In this document: positions 1-9,628 of the stretch, piece by piece | Position numbering within the stretch: the stretch's first letter is position 1 | How the letters are laid out: each line of letters opens with the position of its first letter | Assembly (NCBI GenBank): GCA_900298995.1 | Contig: OMIC01000037.1 | Location: 102,690-166,689, forward strand | From: Hyphomicrobiaceae bacterium | GTDB taxonomy: Bacteria; Pseudomonadota; Alphaproteobacteria; Rhizobiales; Aestuariivirgaceae | Length of the DNA: 64,000 bases | Direction of reading: 5' to 3' | Made by a program: the position numbers and the translations under genes | The notes under the pieces: generated by a model | What the model saw: only the letters and a program-made list of their open reading frames with translations | What the model was told of the DNA's origin: nothing | Databases searched by the model: none

Positions 1-617
1 ATGCGCCGTGTCTTTGTCCGCCCGCCAAAAGCCTTTCCCAGCATATCGGAGAGATTGATCACGCTCGCCGAACCGCCGGGCATGCCGGGAATCTCGAAAC
101 TGCTGCTGCCGGCATCAGAGACCTGGAGTTCTATTTCCTTGTCGTTGAGCTCTCCTGCCCTCAGCTTCCGCCGGAAGGCGTCGCGGGTCGTCTCGGACGC
201 ATTGACGCCGACCAGCGCATCGATGACGCGGCGTTCGGCATTGAGCTGTGCCTGGGCTTCCACATCCTTGCGCCTCGCGGTCCTTGCCATGGCAATTCCA
301 GCTTCGAGGAGATCACGGATGATCTGGTCGACATCGCGACCGACATATCCCACTTCAGTGAATTTGGTGGCCTCGACCTTCAGGAACGGCGCATTGGCGA
401 GCCGGGCCAGACGCCGCGCGATTTCGGTCTTTCCCACACCCGTGGGGCCGATCATCAGGATATTCTTCGGCATCACCTCGTCGCGCAACGGGCTTTCGAG
501 TTGCTTGCGCCGCCAGCGATTGCGCAGGGCGATGGCCACGGCTCGCTTGGCCTGGGTCTGTCCAACGATGTGCCGGTCCAGTTCGGAGACGATCTCGCGT
601 GGCGAAAAATCAGTCAT
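1..617 (-). CDS. hslU: HslU, ATPase subunit of the HslUV protease (5' part only)
   Basis: Reading the minus strand from the ATG at 617 gives about 205 residues that run off the window edge, so only the N-terminal part is present. It starts [10 protein letters not shown] and carries the family motifs DRHIVGQ and a Walker A loop [10 protein letters not shown] (Lys about 63), followed by the GYVGRDVD segment that HslU proteins place after it and the start of the inserted I-domain. HslU is the AAA+ unfoldase that feeds substrates to the HslV peptidase in the cytoplasm. It lies 17 nt downstream of hslV on the same strand, the usual hslVU order, so the two are probably one transcript. The plus-strand open frame over the same bases is a shadow. 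Confidence 0.95.
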   Translation of the reverse strand, partial: MTDFSPREIVSELDRHIVGQTQAKRAVAIALRNRWRRKQLESPLRDEVMPKNILMIGPTGVGKTEIARRLARLANAPFLKVEATKFTEVGYVGRDVDQIIRDLLEAGIAMARTARRKDVEAQAQLNAERRVIDALVGVNASETTRDAFRRKLRAGELNDKEIELQVSDAGSSSFEIPGMPGGSASVINLSDMLGKAFGGRTKTRR

Positions 618-634
618 GATGTGCTGCCGCCTGC

Positions 635-1183
635 TCAGCCTGCCGTAAGGGTTTCAACGGTCAGATTGTTGTTGGTATAGACGCAGATCTCTGCGGCAAT
701 GGCCATTGCCTTGCGCGCGATGGCTTCTGCATCCAGCGGGCTGTCAGCCAGTGCGCGGGCAGCAGCCAGCGCATAATTGCCGCCCGATCCAATGGCGACA
801 ACGCCGTTTTCCGGTTCCAGCACATCGCCGGTTCCGGTTAGCACCAGGGTGACAGATGCGTCCGCCACGATCATCATTGCCTCAAGCCGCCGGAGATAGC
901 GGTCGGTTCTCCAGTCCTTCGCCATTTCCACGCAGGCGCGCGTGAGTTGCAGGGGGTGCTGTTCAAGCTTCGACTCGAGCCGCTCGAACAAGGTCATGGC
1001 ATCGGCGGTGGCGCCGGCAAAACCGCCGATGACCTGGCCCGTTCCGAGCGGTCGAACCTTCCGCGCATTGCCCTTGATCACGGTCTGGCCAAGGCTGACC
1101 TGACCGTCGCCTGCGATGACAACCGTGCCCCCCTTTCTGACCGAAAGGATGGTGGTTCCATGCCAAGTGGACGTCTCTGCCAT
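635..1183 (-). CDS. hslV: HslV, threonine peptidase subunit of HslUV
   Basis: This 182-residue protein has the usual HslV length. The motif [11 protein letters not shown] followed by [14 protein letters not shown] matches the proteasome-like N-terminal segment. By analogy with other HslV proteins the catalytic nucleophile would be the Thr at about residue 10, exposed after removal of the short leader. HslV forms the proteolytic double ring capped by HslU and degrades unfolded and regulatory proteins in the cytoplasm. It heads the hslVU pair and is divergent from hisB across a 110-nt gap, where I could not assign a convincing heat-shock promoter. Confidence 0.97.
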   Translation of the reverse strand: MAETSTWHGTTILSVRKGGTVVIAGDGQVSLGQTVIKGNARKVRPLGTGQVIGGFAGATADAMTLFERLESKLEQHPLQLTRACVEMAKDWRTDRYLRRLEAMMIVADASVTLVLTGTGDVLEPENGVVAIGSGGNYALAAARALADSPLDAEAIARKAMAIAAEICVYTNNNLTVETLTAG

Positions 1184-1293
1184 CTCCGTGTTCCCTGCCT
1201 GCCGCTGGGCTCATGTAGGCTGTCTGCCGGCCAAAGAAAAGGCGGTCTTGGCCAATTCCCGGCGCATCTGCTAAGAGGCGCGCCAGTGACCAG

Positions 1294-1902
1294 ATGGGTA
1301 CCCTCCGCATGCGCAAGGCAACGATTGAGCGAAAAACCTCGGAAACCCGGATCTCCGCCACGGTTGATCTCGACGGGTCCGGCGTGTTCGACGTCAAGAC
1401 CGGCGTGGGCTTTCTCGATCACATGCTGGAGCAACTCTCGCGTCATGCGCTGATCGATCTCTCCGTCAGGGCCGACGGGGATCTCCACATCGATTCCCAC
1501 CACACTGTGGAGGATTCCGGCATTGCAATCGGGCAAGCCGTTGCCAAGGCACTTGGCGACCGCAAGGGCATCCGCCGGTATGCCAGCCTGCATCTTCCGA
1601 TGGATGGTACGCTCACGCGCTCCGCCATCGATGTCTCTGGCAGGCCATTTCTTGTCTGGCGGGTGAATTTCACGGCGGCCAAGATCGGTGACTTTGACAC
1701 CGAGCTGGTCCGCGAGTGGTTTCAGGCCTTTGCCATGAATGCCGGCGTGACGCTGCATGTCGAAACGCTTTATGCCGACAACAATCACCACATCGCGGAG
1801 TCGTGTTTCAAGGCGCTCGCGCGGGCCCTGCGCGAGGCGGTGGAGATTGATCCCCGGCAAAAGGACCGGATCCCTTCAACAAAGGGAACCCTGACAGGCT
1901 GA
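1294..1902 (+). CDS. hisB: Imidazoleglycerol-phosphate dehydratase
   Basis: The 202-residue product shows the two metal-binding histidine motifs of His[13 protein letters not shown] near the middle and [18 protein letters not shown] near the end, plus [13 protein letters not shown]. It dehydrates imidazole glycerol phosphate to imidazole acetol phosphate in histidine biosynthesis. It is the monofunctional form, without the phosphatase domain of enteric HisB. A second ATG at 1309 ([10 protein letters not shown]) would give 197 residues and cannot be excluded. It opens the hisB-DUF2628-hisH-hisA-hisF-hisE run, and its stop codon shares one base with the next start (TGATG at 1900-1904). Confidence 0.96.
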   Translation: MGTLRMRKATIERKTSETRISATVDLDGSGVFDVKTGVGFLDHMLEQLSRHALIDLSVRADGDLHIDSHHTVEDSGIAIGQAVAKALGDRKGIRRYASLHLPMDGTLTRSAIDVSGRPFLVWRVNFTAAKIGDFDTELVREWFQAFAMNAGVTLHVETLYADNNHHIAESCFKALARALREAVEIDPRQKDRIPSTKGTLTG

Positions 1903-2327
1903 TGACGGTCTACAGTGCTCTTGAGTCCCCGGATGGAACGCCGGACCGTGTGATCTTCGTGCCAGAAGGCTTTTCCTGGAGTGCCTTCGCATTCTCCCTT
2001 GTCTGGTCCCTCTGGCATCGCATGTGGGTTGTTGCGGCTTTGATACTGGCCGCCTTTTCCGCCCTTGGCGTTCTCGTGGCCTCGGAACAGGTTGCACCGG
2101 CAGTTGCGGTGGTCGTGGTATACGGAATCATGCTGATGCTGGGTCTCGAAGGTCGCTTTCTGCGCGTCCTGTCGCTCGAGCGTGCCGGGTTCCGGGTCGC
2201 GGGGCTTGTGGAGGCCAGCTGCTTCGAAGCGGCAGAACTCGCCTATTTTGCGGATCGCAGGATTGCTGTCCAGGAGCAGCGGCGAGGACCGAGCGAGGAT
2301 GTGCTCGGTATCTTCGGAAATGTGTGA
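1902..2327 (+). CDS. DUF2628 small membrane protein inside the his operon
   Basis: This 141-residue protein has a short polar N-terminus with PEGFSWSAFAFSLVWSLWHR, then hydrophobic segments at about residues 43-60 and 66-82, and a soluble C-terminal tail. The FSWxAFxFxxxWxLWHR block is the recognisable signature of DUF2628 proteins, whose function is unknown. Its start overlaps the hisB stop by one base and hisH begins 9 bases after it, so it is co-transcribed and probably co-translated with histidine genes. The position suggests a link to the operon, but nothing in the sequence suggests a catalytic role. Confidence 0.85.
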   Translation: MTVYSALESPDGTPDRVIFVPEGFSWSAFAFSLVWSLWHRMWVVAALILAAFSALGVLVASEQVAPAVAVVVVYGIMLMLGLEGRFLRVLSLERAGFRVAGLVEASCFEAAELAYFADRRIAVQEQRRGPSEDVLGIFGNV

Positions 2328-2336
2328 GTACGGCGC

Positions 2337-2987
2337 GTGAGCCTGGTCATCATCGATTATGGGTCGGGCAATCTCCATTCGGCGGCGAAAGCCTTCGAGC
2401 GGGCTTCCAGGGACAGCGGCTCGGATGTGCGCATTGTCGTGAGTTCGGATCCTCAGGAATTGCGCCGTGCGGAGCGCATCGTTCTTCCCGGAGTCGGTGC
2501 CTTTCGCGATTGCCGCGACGGGATCATGGCGGTGCCTGGCCTGCGCGAGACACTGCAGGAGCAAGTGATTGCGCAGGCGAAACCCTTCCTCGGCATCTGT
2601 GTCGGCATGCAACTGATGGCAACACGCGGCCTCGAACATGACGAGACAGAAGGATTTGGCTGGATCGCCGGTGATGTGAAGATGATCAAGCCGCGCTCAT
2701 CCTCCTTCAAGGTTCCGCACATGGGATGGAACACGCTGGAGCAGCGGCGTCCACACCCGTTGCTTGATGGCATACCCATCGGTGAGTCGGGGTTTCATGC
2801 CTATTTCGTGCATTCCTATCATCTTGATCCGGCTGATGCTGCAGACGTGGTGGCCCTCACGGAGCATGGCGCAACGCTCACCGCCATGGTGGCCCGGGCA
2901 AATCTTGCCGGCACACAGTTTCATCCTGAAAAAAGTCAGACGCTTGGCCTGCGTCTGCTGGCCAATTTTCTCAGGTGGCGGCCGTGA
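2337..2987 (+). CDS. hisH: Imidazole glycerol phosphate synthase, glutaminase subunit
   Basis: This is a class I glutamine amidotransferase of 216 residues with a GTG start. The nucleophile motif FLGICVGMQ places the catalytic Cys at about 88, and FHPEKSQ near the end supplies His196 and Glu198 of the triad. HisH releases ammonia from glutamine and channels it to HisF, giving imidazole glycerol phosphate and AICAR. It sits directly before hisA, whose probable GTG start lies inside the hisH stop (GTGA), so translation is likely coupled. Confidence 0.96.
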   Translation: MSLVIIDYGSGNLHSAAKAFERASRDSGSDVRIVVSSDPQELRRAERIVLPGVGAFRDCRDGIMAVPGLRETLQEQVIAQAKPFLGICVGMQLMATRGLEHDETEGFGWIAGDVKMIKPRSSSFKVPHMGWNTLEQRRPHPLLDGIPIGESGFHAYFVHSYHLDPADAADVVALTEHGATLTAMVARANLAGTQFHPEKSQTLGLRLLANFLRWRP

Positions 2988-3715
2988 TCCTGTTTCCGGC
3001 GATCGACCTGAAGGACGGGCAGTGCGTGCGGCTGAAGCTCGGCGATATGGCACAGGCAACGGTCTACAATTCCGATCCTGTAGCCCAGGTGATGGCATTC
3101 GAGGCGCAGGGCTTCAAATGGCTGCACCTCGTGGACCTCAACGGTGCGTTTTCTGGCAGGTCCGTGAATGGCGCGGCTGTCGAGGCGATCCTGAAGGTCA
3201 CGCGGCTTCCGGTGCAGCTGGGCGGAGGCATTCGCAGCCTCCAGCAGATCGAGACGTGGCTGGCAAAGGGCATCGCCCGGATCATCCTTGGGACCGTGGC
3301 ACTGCGTGACCCGGGTCTCGTGCGAGAGGCCTGCAGGGCTTTCCCGGGGCATGTCGCAGTTGGCATTGATGCGAGAGGAGGTCTGGTTGCGGTCGAGGGA
3401 TGGGCAGAAACCTCGGAACTCACGGCTGTCGATCTTGCGCGGCAGTTCGTGGATGCGGGTGTTTCCGCCATCGTCTTCACAGATATTGATCGCGACGGCG
3501 TCCTCAAGGGCCTCAACATCGACTCGACTCTGACGCTGGCGCGATCCGTCCCGATACCGGTGATCGCCAGTGGCGGATTGGCGTGCATGCAGGATATTCA
3601 CCGGCTTCTGGAGCCCGACTGCCGGATTCTCGAAGGGGCCATTTCCGGCCGCGCCATCTATGACGGGCGAATTGATGTCGCCGAGGCCCTCAGGCTGTTC
3701 GCGGAGATGCGCTGA
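2984..3715 (+). CDS. hisA: ProFAR isomerase
   Basis: A (beta/alpha)8-barrel protein of about 243 residues. [16 protein letters not shown] at the N-terminus holds the catalytic Asp of the first half-barrel, and VFTDIDRDG carries the second. GGGIRS and ASGGLA are the two phosphate-binding loops. I chose the GTG at 2984 because it gives the family N-terminus [10 protein letters not shown] and overlaps the hisH stop by four bases; an upstream in-frame GTG at 2975 would add three residues. HisA isomerises ProFAR to PRFAR, the substrate of HisFH. Its TGA shares one base with the hisF ATG. Confidence 0.95.
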   Translation: MILFPAIDLKDGQCVRLKLGDMAQATVYNSDPVAQVMAFEAQGFKWLHLVDLNGAFSGRSVNGAAVEAILKVTRLPVQLGGGIRSLQQIETWLAKGIARIILGTVALRDPGLVREACRAFPGHVAVGIDARGGLVAVEGWAETSELTAVDLARQFVDAGVSAIVFTDIDRDGVLKGLNIDSTLTLARSVPIPVIASGGLACMQDIHRLLEPDCRILEGAISGRAIYDGRIDVAEALRLFAEMR

Positions 3716-4476
3716 TGCTCAAGGCCCGGCTCATTCCCTGTCTGGACGTCAAGGACGGCCGCGTCGTCAAGGGTGTCAACTTCGTCGATCTCCGCGATGC
3801 GGGAGATCCTGTCGAAATCGCCAAGGCCTATGATGCCGCTGGCGCTGACGAGCTCTGCTTTCTCGACATCACTGCGACCCACGAGAATCGTGGAATCATT
3901 CTGGATGTCGTGCAGCGTACGGCAGAAGCCTGCTTCATGCCACTCACGGTGGGCGGTGGGGTGAGACACCTCGAGGATATCCGCCAGCTCCTGCTGGCCG
4001 GCGCCGACAAGGTTTCGATCAATTCAGCCGCCGTCGCCAATCGTCTGTTCGTACGGCATGCGGCCGAAAAATTCGGATCGCAATGTGTTGTGGTGGCCAT
4101 TGATGCCAAGCAGGTGCAACCCGGACGCTGGGAAATCTTCACCCATGGAGGGCGCAGACCCACGGGCTTCGATGCGGTCGAATTTGCCCGCGAGGTCGTG
4201 GCGCTCGGGGCGGGCGAGATCCTGCTCACCTCCATGGACCGCGATGGTACCGGGGCAGGCTTTGACATAGCGCTGATCCGGGCTGTTGCCGATGCGGTTT
4301 CCGTGCCCGTGATCGCGTCGGGGGGTGTTGGAACCCTCGACCATCTGGTCGAGGGTATCGCAGAAGGCCATGCAGGAGCAGTTCTGGCGGCTTCGATTTT
4401 CCATTTTGGCACCTATTCGATCAGCCAGGCCAAGCTACACCTTGCCGCCAATGGCATTCCCATGCGCCTGTGCTAG
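3715..4476 (+). CDS. hisF: Imidazole glycerol phosphate synthase, cyclase subunit
   Basis: The 253-residue barrel protein begins [20 protein letters not shown], containing the catalytic Asp at about 11. The second catalytic Asp is in [15 protein letters not shown], and GGGVR and ASGGVGT are the phosphate loops. HisF receives ammonia from HisH and closes the imidazole ring. It is homologous to HisA immediately upstream, the classic duplicated half-barrel pair. It starts on the last base of hisA, and hisE follows after nine bases. Confidence 0.97.
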   Translation: MLKARLIPCLDVKDGRVVKGVNFVDLRDAGDPVEIAKAYDAAGADELCFLDITATHENRGIILDVVQRTAEACFMPLTVGGGVRHLEDIRQLLLAGADKVSINSAAVANRLFVRHAAEKFGSQCVVVAIDAKQVQPGRWEIFTHGGRRPTGFDAVEFAREVVALGAGEILLTSMDRDGTGAGFDIALIRAVADAVSVPVIASGGVGTLDHLVEGIAEGHAGAVLAASIFHFGTYSISQAKLHLAANGIPMRLC

Positions 4477-4485
4477 GAGAATCAG

Positions 4486-4824
4486 ATGACCAATCACCGG
4501 CTTGAGGTTCTGGGGGCTCTGGCAGACGAGATTGCTGCACGACGATCGGCTGCCCCGGATCAGTCCTACACCGCGAAGCTTCTGTCGGGTGGTGCCGAGA
4601 CCTGCGCCAGGAAGCTTGGCGAGGAAGCCATCGAGACGGTTCTCGCGGCCATGTCCGATGACGGTCGACACCTTGCCTCTGAATCCGCCGACCTGCTCTA
4701 TCACCTTCTTGTTCTGCTGGAGGCCAGACAGGTTCCGCTGGCCGATGTCATGGCAGAACTCGCCCGCCGCCAGGGCGTGAGCGGGCTCGCCGAAAAGGCT
4801 GCTCGCGCCGGGGATCGAGGCTGA
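4486..4824 (+). CDS. hisE: Phosphoribosyl-ATP pyrophosphohydrolase
   Basis: A 112-residue all-alpha MazG-like protein. The motif [13 protein letters not shown] followed by [15 protein letters not shown] supplies the metal-binding acidic residues of HisE. It hydrolyses phosphoribosyl-ATP to phosphoribosyl-AMP, an early step of histidine synthesis. It is a stand-alone HisE rather than a HisIE fusion, as is usual in alphaproteobacteria. Its stop codon shares a base with the coaA start (TGATGG). Confidence 0.95.
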   Translation: MTNHRLEVLGALADEIAARRSAAPDQSYTAKLLSGGAETCARKLGEEAIETVLAAMSDDGRHLASESADLLYHLLVLLEARQVPLADVMAELARRQGVSGLAEKAARAGDRG

Positions 4825-5774
4825 TGGAAGAACTGGTCAAGGAGGTCTCTCCCTTCCGGCGCTTCGCGCGCGAGGAATGGGCAGCATTGCGTGCCGATAC
4901 GCCCATGACGCTGACGCAAGCGGACCTTGATGAACTTCGGGGGCTCAACGACCGCATTGATCTCGCCGAGGTGGAAACGATCTATCTGCCTTTGTCGCGG
5001 CTCCTCAATCTCTATGTCGCAGCGACGCAGGGACTGTTCCGGGCAACCAACAATTTTCTCCACCTGAACGACCGCAAGGTGCCCTATGTCATCGGCATGG
5101 CGGGCAGTGTCGCGGTCGGAAAGAGCACGACGGCGCGTATCCTGCAACGTCTTCTCGCCCGCTGGCCCAAGCATCCCAAGGTCGATCTGGTGACAACGGA
5201 TGGCTTTCTGCTGCCCAATGCCGTTCTCGAACGTGAAGGATTGATGACCCGCAAGGGTTTTCCGGAGAGCTATGATCTGCCATCCCTGCTGCGCTTTCTT
5301 TCGGACATCAAGGCCGGCAAGGAGAATGTGGCGGCGCCGCTCTATTCGCATCTGACCTATGACGTGCTCAAGGACGAACGCCTTGTCATCAATCAGCCTG
5401 ACATTCTGATCGTCGAAGGCGTGAATGTTCTGCAGACCGGCCGGCCGCCGCGCGATGGCCGCGGCATACCCAACACATCCGACTTCTTCGATTTTTCGAT
5501 CTACATCGATGCTGACACGGAAGACCTGCGCAGCTGGTACATCGAGCGCTTTCTGACCTTGCGCGACAGTGCCTTCCGCAATCCCAGATCTTACTTCCAT
5601 CGCTATGCCACGCTCGCCGATGGCGAAGCCCGTCAGACCGCGATGCGGATCTGGGACACTATCAATCTCGTGAATCTGCGCGAGAATATCCTGCCGACAC
5701 GGCCACGCGCTGATCTTGTGCTGCGCAAGGGAACGGATCACTTCATCCGCAGCGTCTTCCTGCGAAAGCTATAG
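4824..5774 (+). CDS. coaA: Type I pantothenate kinase
   Basis: The 316-residue product has the Walker A motif [15 protein letters not shown] with Lys at about 100, then VTTDGFL and YDVLKDE regions typical of prokaryotic type I pantothenate kinase. It phosphorylates pantothenate, the first committed step of coenzyme A synthesis, and is usually feedback-inhibited by CoA. It is the last gene of the his run and overlaps hisE by one base. Its 3' end overlaps that of the convergent PfkB-type kinase gene by six bases, so no terminator separates them. A later CoA gene, coaBC, is also in this window. Confidence 0.96.
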   Translation: MEELVKEVSPFRRFAREEWAALRADTPMTLTQADLDELRGLNDRIDLAEVETIYLPLSRLLNLYVAATQGLFRATNNFLHLNDRKVPYVIGMAGSVAVGKSTTARILQRLLARWPKHPKVDLVTTDGFLLPNAVLEREGLMTRKGFPESYDLPSLLRFLSDIKAGKENVAAPLYSHLTYDVLKDERLVINQPDILIVEGVNVLQTGRPPRDGRGIPNTSDFFDFSIYIDADTEDLRSWYIERFLTLRDSAFRNPRSYFHRYATLADGEARQTAMRIWDTINLVNLRENILPTRPRADLVLRKGTDHFIRSVFLRKL

Positions 5775-6764
5775 GAGACCAAGTGCCCGGCCATGATCGC
5801 GCAGATTGATCTCGGGTCTTGCGCCAACATGCGAGATGACCTCGGCAGCTGCAAGTGACCCGAGACGCGCACGGTCATGGAGCGGCCGGCCGCTGGTGAA
5901 GCCATGCAGGAAGCCGGCAGCGAAAAGATCGCCGGCGCCCGTGACATCCACAACCCGGCTCACGGGGTGAGCTGGGCTTTCATGCACACCCTGCGCCGAT
6001 ACGATCACGCAGCCTTTTTCCGAACGCGTGATGACGGAGATCGGGCAGAGCTGAGCGATCATCTTGACGGCATCGTCGAAGACTGCTGCCTGGCTCAGTG
6101 ACTTGATTTCTGCTTCATTGGCAAAGACGATGTCGATGCCTGTGCGGATCAAGTCGAGAAAACTGTCGCGATGGCGCTCGACGCAGAAGGAATCCGACAG
6201 CGTGAGCGCTGTCTTGCGGCCTGCTGCCCGGGCCATGCGGGAGGCAAGCTTGAAGGCGTCCTTGGCCTCGGGCCGGTCCCAGAGATAGCCCTCCATGTAG
6301 GTGACAAGGGCCGCTTCGACCGCAGATCTGTCAACATCGGCGGTGGTGAAATTCACACAGGCGCCAAGATAGGTGTTCATGGTGCGCTCGCCATCTGGCG
6401 TCACCAGAATGAAAGAGCGTGCAGTGGCTGGGCCCTCCTGTGCAGGGTGCGTATCGAAGGACACCCCCTGCGCCCGCATGTCATGGCGGAAGATCGCACC
6501 CAGCTGGTCGTCCTTCACCTTTCCGAAATAGGCCGCACGGCTGCCGAGCGAGGCGAGCCCTGCCGCAGTGTTGGCTGCCGAGCCACCCGACACTTCAATT
6601 GCCTGACCCATATCGGCATAAAGCTGTTCGGCCCGACTCTCGTCGATCAGCGTCATCGATCCCTTGACCAGCCCATGGCGTGCGACGAAGTCGTCGCTGA
6701 CACGGGCGATCACATCGACAATCGCATTGCCGATGCACAGCACGTCATGATCCGTTCCAGCCAT
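5769..6764 (-). CDS. PfkB-family carbohydrate/nucleoside kinase (adenosine-kinase-like)
   Basis: A ribokinase-fold protein of 331 residues. [18 protein letters not shown] is the PfkB family signature 1 region, and [16 protein letters not shown] is signature 2 with the catalytic Asp in TGAGD. The opening [16 protein letters not shown] and the overall length match alphaproteobacterial proteins often annotated as adenosine kinase. The substrate cannot be fixed from sequence alone, since adenosine, inosine and sugars are all possible in this family. It is convergent with coaA and divergent from the CysZ-like gene across 120 nt. Confidence 0.88.
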   Translation of the reverse strand: MAGTDHDVLCIGNAIVDVIARVSDDFVARHGLVKGSMTLIDESRAEQLYADMGQAIEVSGGSAANTAAGLASLGSRAAYFGKVKDDQLGAIFRHDMRAQGVSFDTHPAQEGPATARSFILVTPDGERTMNTYLGACVNFTTADVDRSAVEAALVTYMEGYLWDRPEAKDAFKLASRMARAAGRKTALTLSDSFCVERHRDSFLDLIRTGIDIVFANEAEIKSLSQAAVFDDAVKMIAQLCPISVITRSEKGCVIVSAQGVHESPAHPVSRVVDVTGAGDLFAAGFLHGFTSGRPLHDRARLGSLAAAEVISHVGARPEINLRDHGRALGLL

Positions 6765-6884
6765 TGCCTGTCTCCCAGCGCCCAGCAGGACTCCGCCTAG
6801 CGAAGTGTGTGCGCGCTGGCAAGCGGCTGGACCGGGCGCTTGTCGGCGCTTTCACTTTTCGACCCGATGGGCTAGGGACATGCC

Positions 6885-7547
6885 ATGCTGAAGGCTGCTT
6901 ACAGGGCGCTGGGCGATCTGACGTCCACGCCATTCCGCATGGTGCTGGTCAAGTCGATAGCGTTGACGATTGGCCTTTTCGTCATCGTTCTTGTACTGAC
7001 GGAACTGCTGCTTGTGACGTTGACCCAGTTCTCCTGGCCCTGGGCGGAAAGCATCGTGGCAGTCGGCACCGGTGTTGTGCTCATCGTGGCGTTCTTTTTC
7101 CTGATGTCACCCGTCGCGGCGGCCTTTGCCGGCCTGTTTCTTGATCAGGTGGCCGAAACGGTCGAACGACAGCATTACCCTGCTGATCCACCGGGCACAG
7201 TCCTGCCGCTCCGGACCACCCTCCCGCTGGCAGCCAAATTCTTCATCGTCGTTTTCGCAGTCAACATCATTGCCTTGCCCGCGGCCTTGCTGGGTTTTGG
7301 CGCCCTGGCACTCATCATCGCCAATGCCTATCTCCTGAGCCGGGAGTATTTCGAAATGGTTGCGATGCGACACATGGCGGGCGAGGCTGCCCGGGCGTTG
7401 CGCAAGCGCAACGCTCCAGCTGTGTTTCTGGCCGGTCTGCTTCCGGCGGCGCTCACGCTCATTCCCATCGTCAACCTCGCGGTACCGCTCTTTGCCACCT
7501 CCTTCTTCACCCACCTGTTCAAGTCGGTGCGGCTGCCTTCGTCCTGA
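6885..7547 (+). CDS. CysZ/EI24-like integral membrane protein
   Basis: 220 residues with an N-terminal amphipathic stretch (LGDLTSTPFR) and hydrophobic segments at about residues 22-48, 58-80, 115-145 and 180-205. This pattern and the AYLLSREYFEMVAMRH block fit the EI24/CysZ-like family. E. coli CysZ is a sulfate permease, but alphaproteobacterial members are not proven to carry sulfate and no cysteine-synthesis gene lies nearby. The 3' end overlaps convergent nth by 29 bases. Confidence 0.75.
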   Translation: MLKAAYRALGDLTSTPFRMVLVKSIALTIGLFVIVLVLTELLLVTLTQFSWPWAESIVAVGTGVVLIVAFFFLMSPVAAAFAGLFLDQVAETVERQHYPADPPGTVLPLRTTLPLAAKFFIVVFAVNIIALPAALLGFGALALIIANAYLLSREYFEMVAMRHMAGEAARALRKRNAPAVFLAGLLPAALTLIPIVNLAVPLFATSFFTHLFKSVRLPSS

Positions 7548-8178
7548 ACCGGCAGATGTCGGCGATCGGGCATCGCCAGCATTCAGGCTTGCGCGCCTTA
7601 CAGATATATCTTCCATGCAGGATCAGCCAGTGGTGGGCGTGGTGGCCATAGGCAGCCGGCACGGTCTTGAGAAACTTGCGTTCGACCTCCAGTGGCGTCC
7701 TGCCGCGCGCCAGGCCGGTGCGATTGCCAAGCCGGAAGAGATGGGTGTCGACGGCGATGGTGGGATGTCCGAAGGCGGTGTCCAGCACCACATTCGCCGT
7801 CTTGCGGCCAACGCCGGGAAGCGCTTCAAGTGCCTCCCGATTGTCGGGAACTTCGCCGCCATGTCGGTCGATCAGCTGCTGCGACAGAAGCAGGACGTTC
7901 TTGGCCTTGTTGCGAAACAGCCCGATGGATTTGATGGACTCGCGGATGCGGGCCTCGCCGAGGGCCACCATCTTCCGGGGTGTGTCCGCCAGCGCAAACA
8001 GTGGTCCGGTGGCGCGGTTCACGCTCTCGTCGGTCGCCTGGGCCGACAGCACCACCGCCACGAGAAGCGTGTAGGGACTGTGGTAGTGGAGTTCGCCCAC
8101 GGGTTCGGGGTTTGCGGCATGGAAACGGCGGAAGATCTCTTCCACCTCCTCGGCCTTCAAGCGGGTTGATTTCGCCAT
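7519..8178 (-). CDS. nth: Endonuclease III (DNA glycosylase/AP lyase)
   Basis: 219 residues. The helix-hairpin-helix LPGVGRKTANVVL places the catalytic Lys at about 126, and AVDTH holds the catalytic Asp at about 144. Four cysteines at about 193, 200, 203 and 209 (spacing 6-2-5) form the expected [4Fe-4S] cluster loop. It removes oxidised pyrimidines and cleaves the abasic site in base excision repair. The last 29 bases overlap the convergent CysZ-like gene, and DUF2244 diverges only 36 nt away. Confidence 0.97.
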   Translation of the reverse strand: MAKSTRLKAEEVEEIFRRFHAANPEPVGELHYHSPYTLLVAVVLSAQATDESVNRATGPLFALADTPRKMVALGEARIRESIKSIGLFRNKAKNVLLLSQQLIDRHGGEVPDNREALEALPGVGRKTANVVLDTAFGHPTIAVDTHLFRLGNRTGLARGRTPLEVERKFLKTVPAAYGHHAHHWLILHGRYICKARKPECWRCPIADICRFRTKAAAPT

Positions 8179-8214
8179 GGATTGCGTGTTCCCTCAGGCT
8201 GAGGGGTAAACCGG

Positions 8215-8694
8215 ATGACAGAGACAGACAAGACCCAGGCCTGGCAGGCCACGCTGACGCCGCACCGCAGTCTGACGCGGCAAGGCTTCCTCACGGTCAT
8301 GGCTCTTGTGATTCTGGTCAATCTCGTGGTGGGCGGGCTCTTCACGATGGTTGGCGCCTGGCCGATCGCTGGCTTCGCGGGGCTCGACGTGCTGCTTGTG
8401 TGGTGGGCCTTCCGTGCCAATTTTGCCGATGCCCGGCAAATGGAGCGGATCGAGGTTACCGAGCATGAGGTGGTTCTCGACCGTTTACGTGCCGACCGGC
8501 CGCCGGAACAGCAGCGCTTCGTCCGCCGCTGGGTACGCGTGGAGCTTGAGGAAGACCGTGAGCGCGAGTTGATCGGGCGTCTCAGCCTCGTTTCCGGCCA
8601 GACGCGTGTGGCGTTGGGTGACTTTCTGTCGCCTGATGAGCGCAAGACGCTGGCCCAGGCGCTGCGTTCGGCGCTTGCGATCCCGCGGATCTGA
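8215..8694 (+). CDS. DUF2244 membrane-anchored protein
   Basis: 159 residues. Two closely spaced hydrophobic segments (about 25-45 and 48-66) follow an N-terminus containing TPHRSLTRQGF, the conserved block of DUF2244. The C-terminal half is soluble and rich in Arg and Glu (WVRVELEEDRERE) and ends with the LGDFLSPDERKTLAQALRSAL block also typical of the family. The function is unknown. It sits between divergent nth and the downstream alkyltransferase gene, so a DNA-repair association is only positional. Confidence 0.83.
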   Translation: MTETDKTQAWQATLTPHRSLTRQGFLTVMALVILVNLVVGGLFTMVGAWPIAGFAGLDVLLVWWAFRANFADARQMERIEVTEHEVVLDRLRADRPPEQQRFVRRWVRVELEEDRERELIGRLSLVSGQTRVALGDFLSPDERKTLAQALRSALAIPRI

Positions 8695-8741
8695 TCGGTT
8701 TTCGGGTGGGAATGCGCAGCGTTCGGGACTAGTGTCCGGAC

Positions 8742-9623
8742 ATGTCCATCCAGGATCCCTTTGCCGAGGCCGCGCGTGACTACGATCTGGTCCGTCAGAC
8801 GCTGAGTTTCATTCGAGAGAACTGGCGCGAGCAGCCTTCGCTTGAGGATCTCGCCCGGCAGCGCGGCATCAGCGCCGACCATCTTCAGAGGTTGTTCATG
8901 CGCTGGGCGGGCCTCAGCCCGAAAGCCTTCCTGCAGGCTCTCACCATCGATCACGCCCGAGTGCTGCTCAGAAACTCGGCAAGCGTGCTCGAGACGGCAT
9001 TCGAAGTCGGTCTGTCTGGCCCTGGCCGTCTCCATGATCTCTTCGTGACGCATGAAGGCATGAGCCCGGGCTCATACAAGACGGGCGGACGGGGGCTTGT
9101 CATCCGGTACGGCTTTCATGACTGTCCCTTTGGCCGCGTTCTCCTGATGATGACGGATCAGGGCATTTGCGGTCTTGCCTTCGCCGATGAGGGCGGCGAG
9201 GACAATTGTCTCGCGGACATGCGGGCCCGCTGGCCCCAAGCTGATTACGTGAATGACTGGCGTGCCACCACGGCTTCGGTGAGACGGATTTTCGATCCCG
9301 TGCTCTGGAGCCCGGCAAAGCCCCTCCGCATCGTTTTCATTGGAACCGATTTCGAAACCCGGGTCTGGCAGACCCTGCTAAGGATACCGCTCGGCCTTGC
9401 CACGACCTATTCTGACATCGCCAGCACTATCGGGCGGCCAAAGGCCAGCCGTGCGGTGGGTGCGGCAGTCGGCCGCAACCCCATTTCCTTTGTGGTGCCC
9501 TGTCACCGTGTCCTGGGCAAGTCTGGAAGTCTCTGCGGATATCACTGGGGCCTGACGCGCAAGCAGGCCATTCTCGGCTGGGAAGCGGGGCTCGTTTCCG
9601 CCCACGGCGACAAGAAGTCCTGA
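8742..9623 (+). CDS. AraC-type HTH fused to O6-alkylguanine-DNA alkyltransferase (Ada-like, without the N-terminal sensor)
   Basis: 293 residues in two parts. Residues 15-112 are an AraC/Ada-type helix-turn-helix region (LARQRGISADHLQRLF and a second HTH ending in GMSPGSYK). Residues 120-285 are the methyltransferase domain with the suicide-cysteine motif VVPCHRVLGKSG (Cys about 254). E. coli Ada has an additional N-terminal zinc domain whose Cys receives methyl groups from phosphotriesters; it is absent here, so this protein should repair O6-alkylguanine but cannot use the Ada methyl-phosphotriester switch. It may still bind DNA through the AraC part. It converges on irr, with only five bases between them. 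Confidence 0.9.
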   Translation: MSIQDPFAEAARDYDLVRQTLSFIRENWREQPSLEDLARQRGISADHLQRLFMRWAGLSPKAFLQALTIDHARVLLRNSASVLETAFEVGLSGPGRLHDLFVTHEGMSPGSYKTGGRGLVIRYGFHDCPFGRVLLMMTDQGICGLAFADEGGEDNCLADMRARWPQADYVNDWRATTASVRRIFDPVLWSPAKPLRIVFIGTDFETRVWQTLLRIPLGLATTYSDIASTIGRPKASRAVGAAVGRNPISFVVPCHRVLGKSGSLCGYHWGLTRKQAILGWEAGLVSAHGDKKS

Positions 9624-9628
9624 TCGGC

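Noticed and set aside
1..648. A long plus-strand open frame at the window start
   Set aside because: It is antisense to hslU, whose minus-strand reading shows the Walker A loop and family motifs; the plus-strand product is Ser/Arg-rich without any recognisable fold.
1184..1293. A heat-shock promoter for hslVU or a promoter for hisB
   Set aside because: Only poor matches (for example TTGGCC with CTAAGA at 17 bases for hisB) were visible and no convincing sigma-32-type pair.
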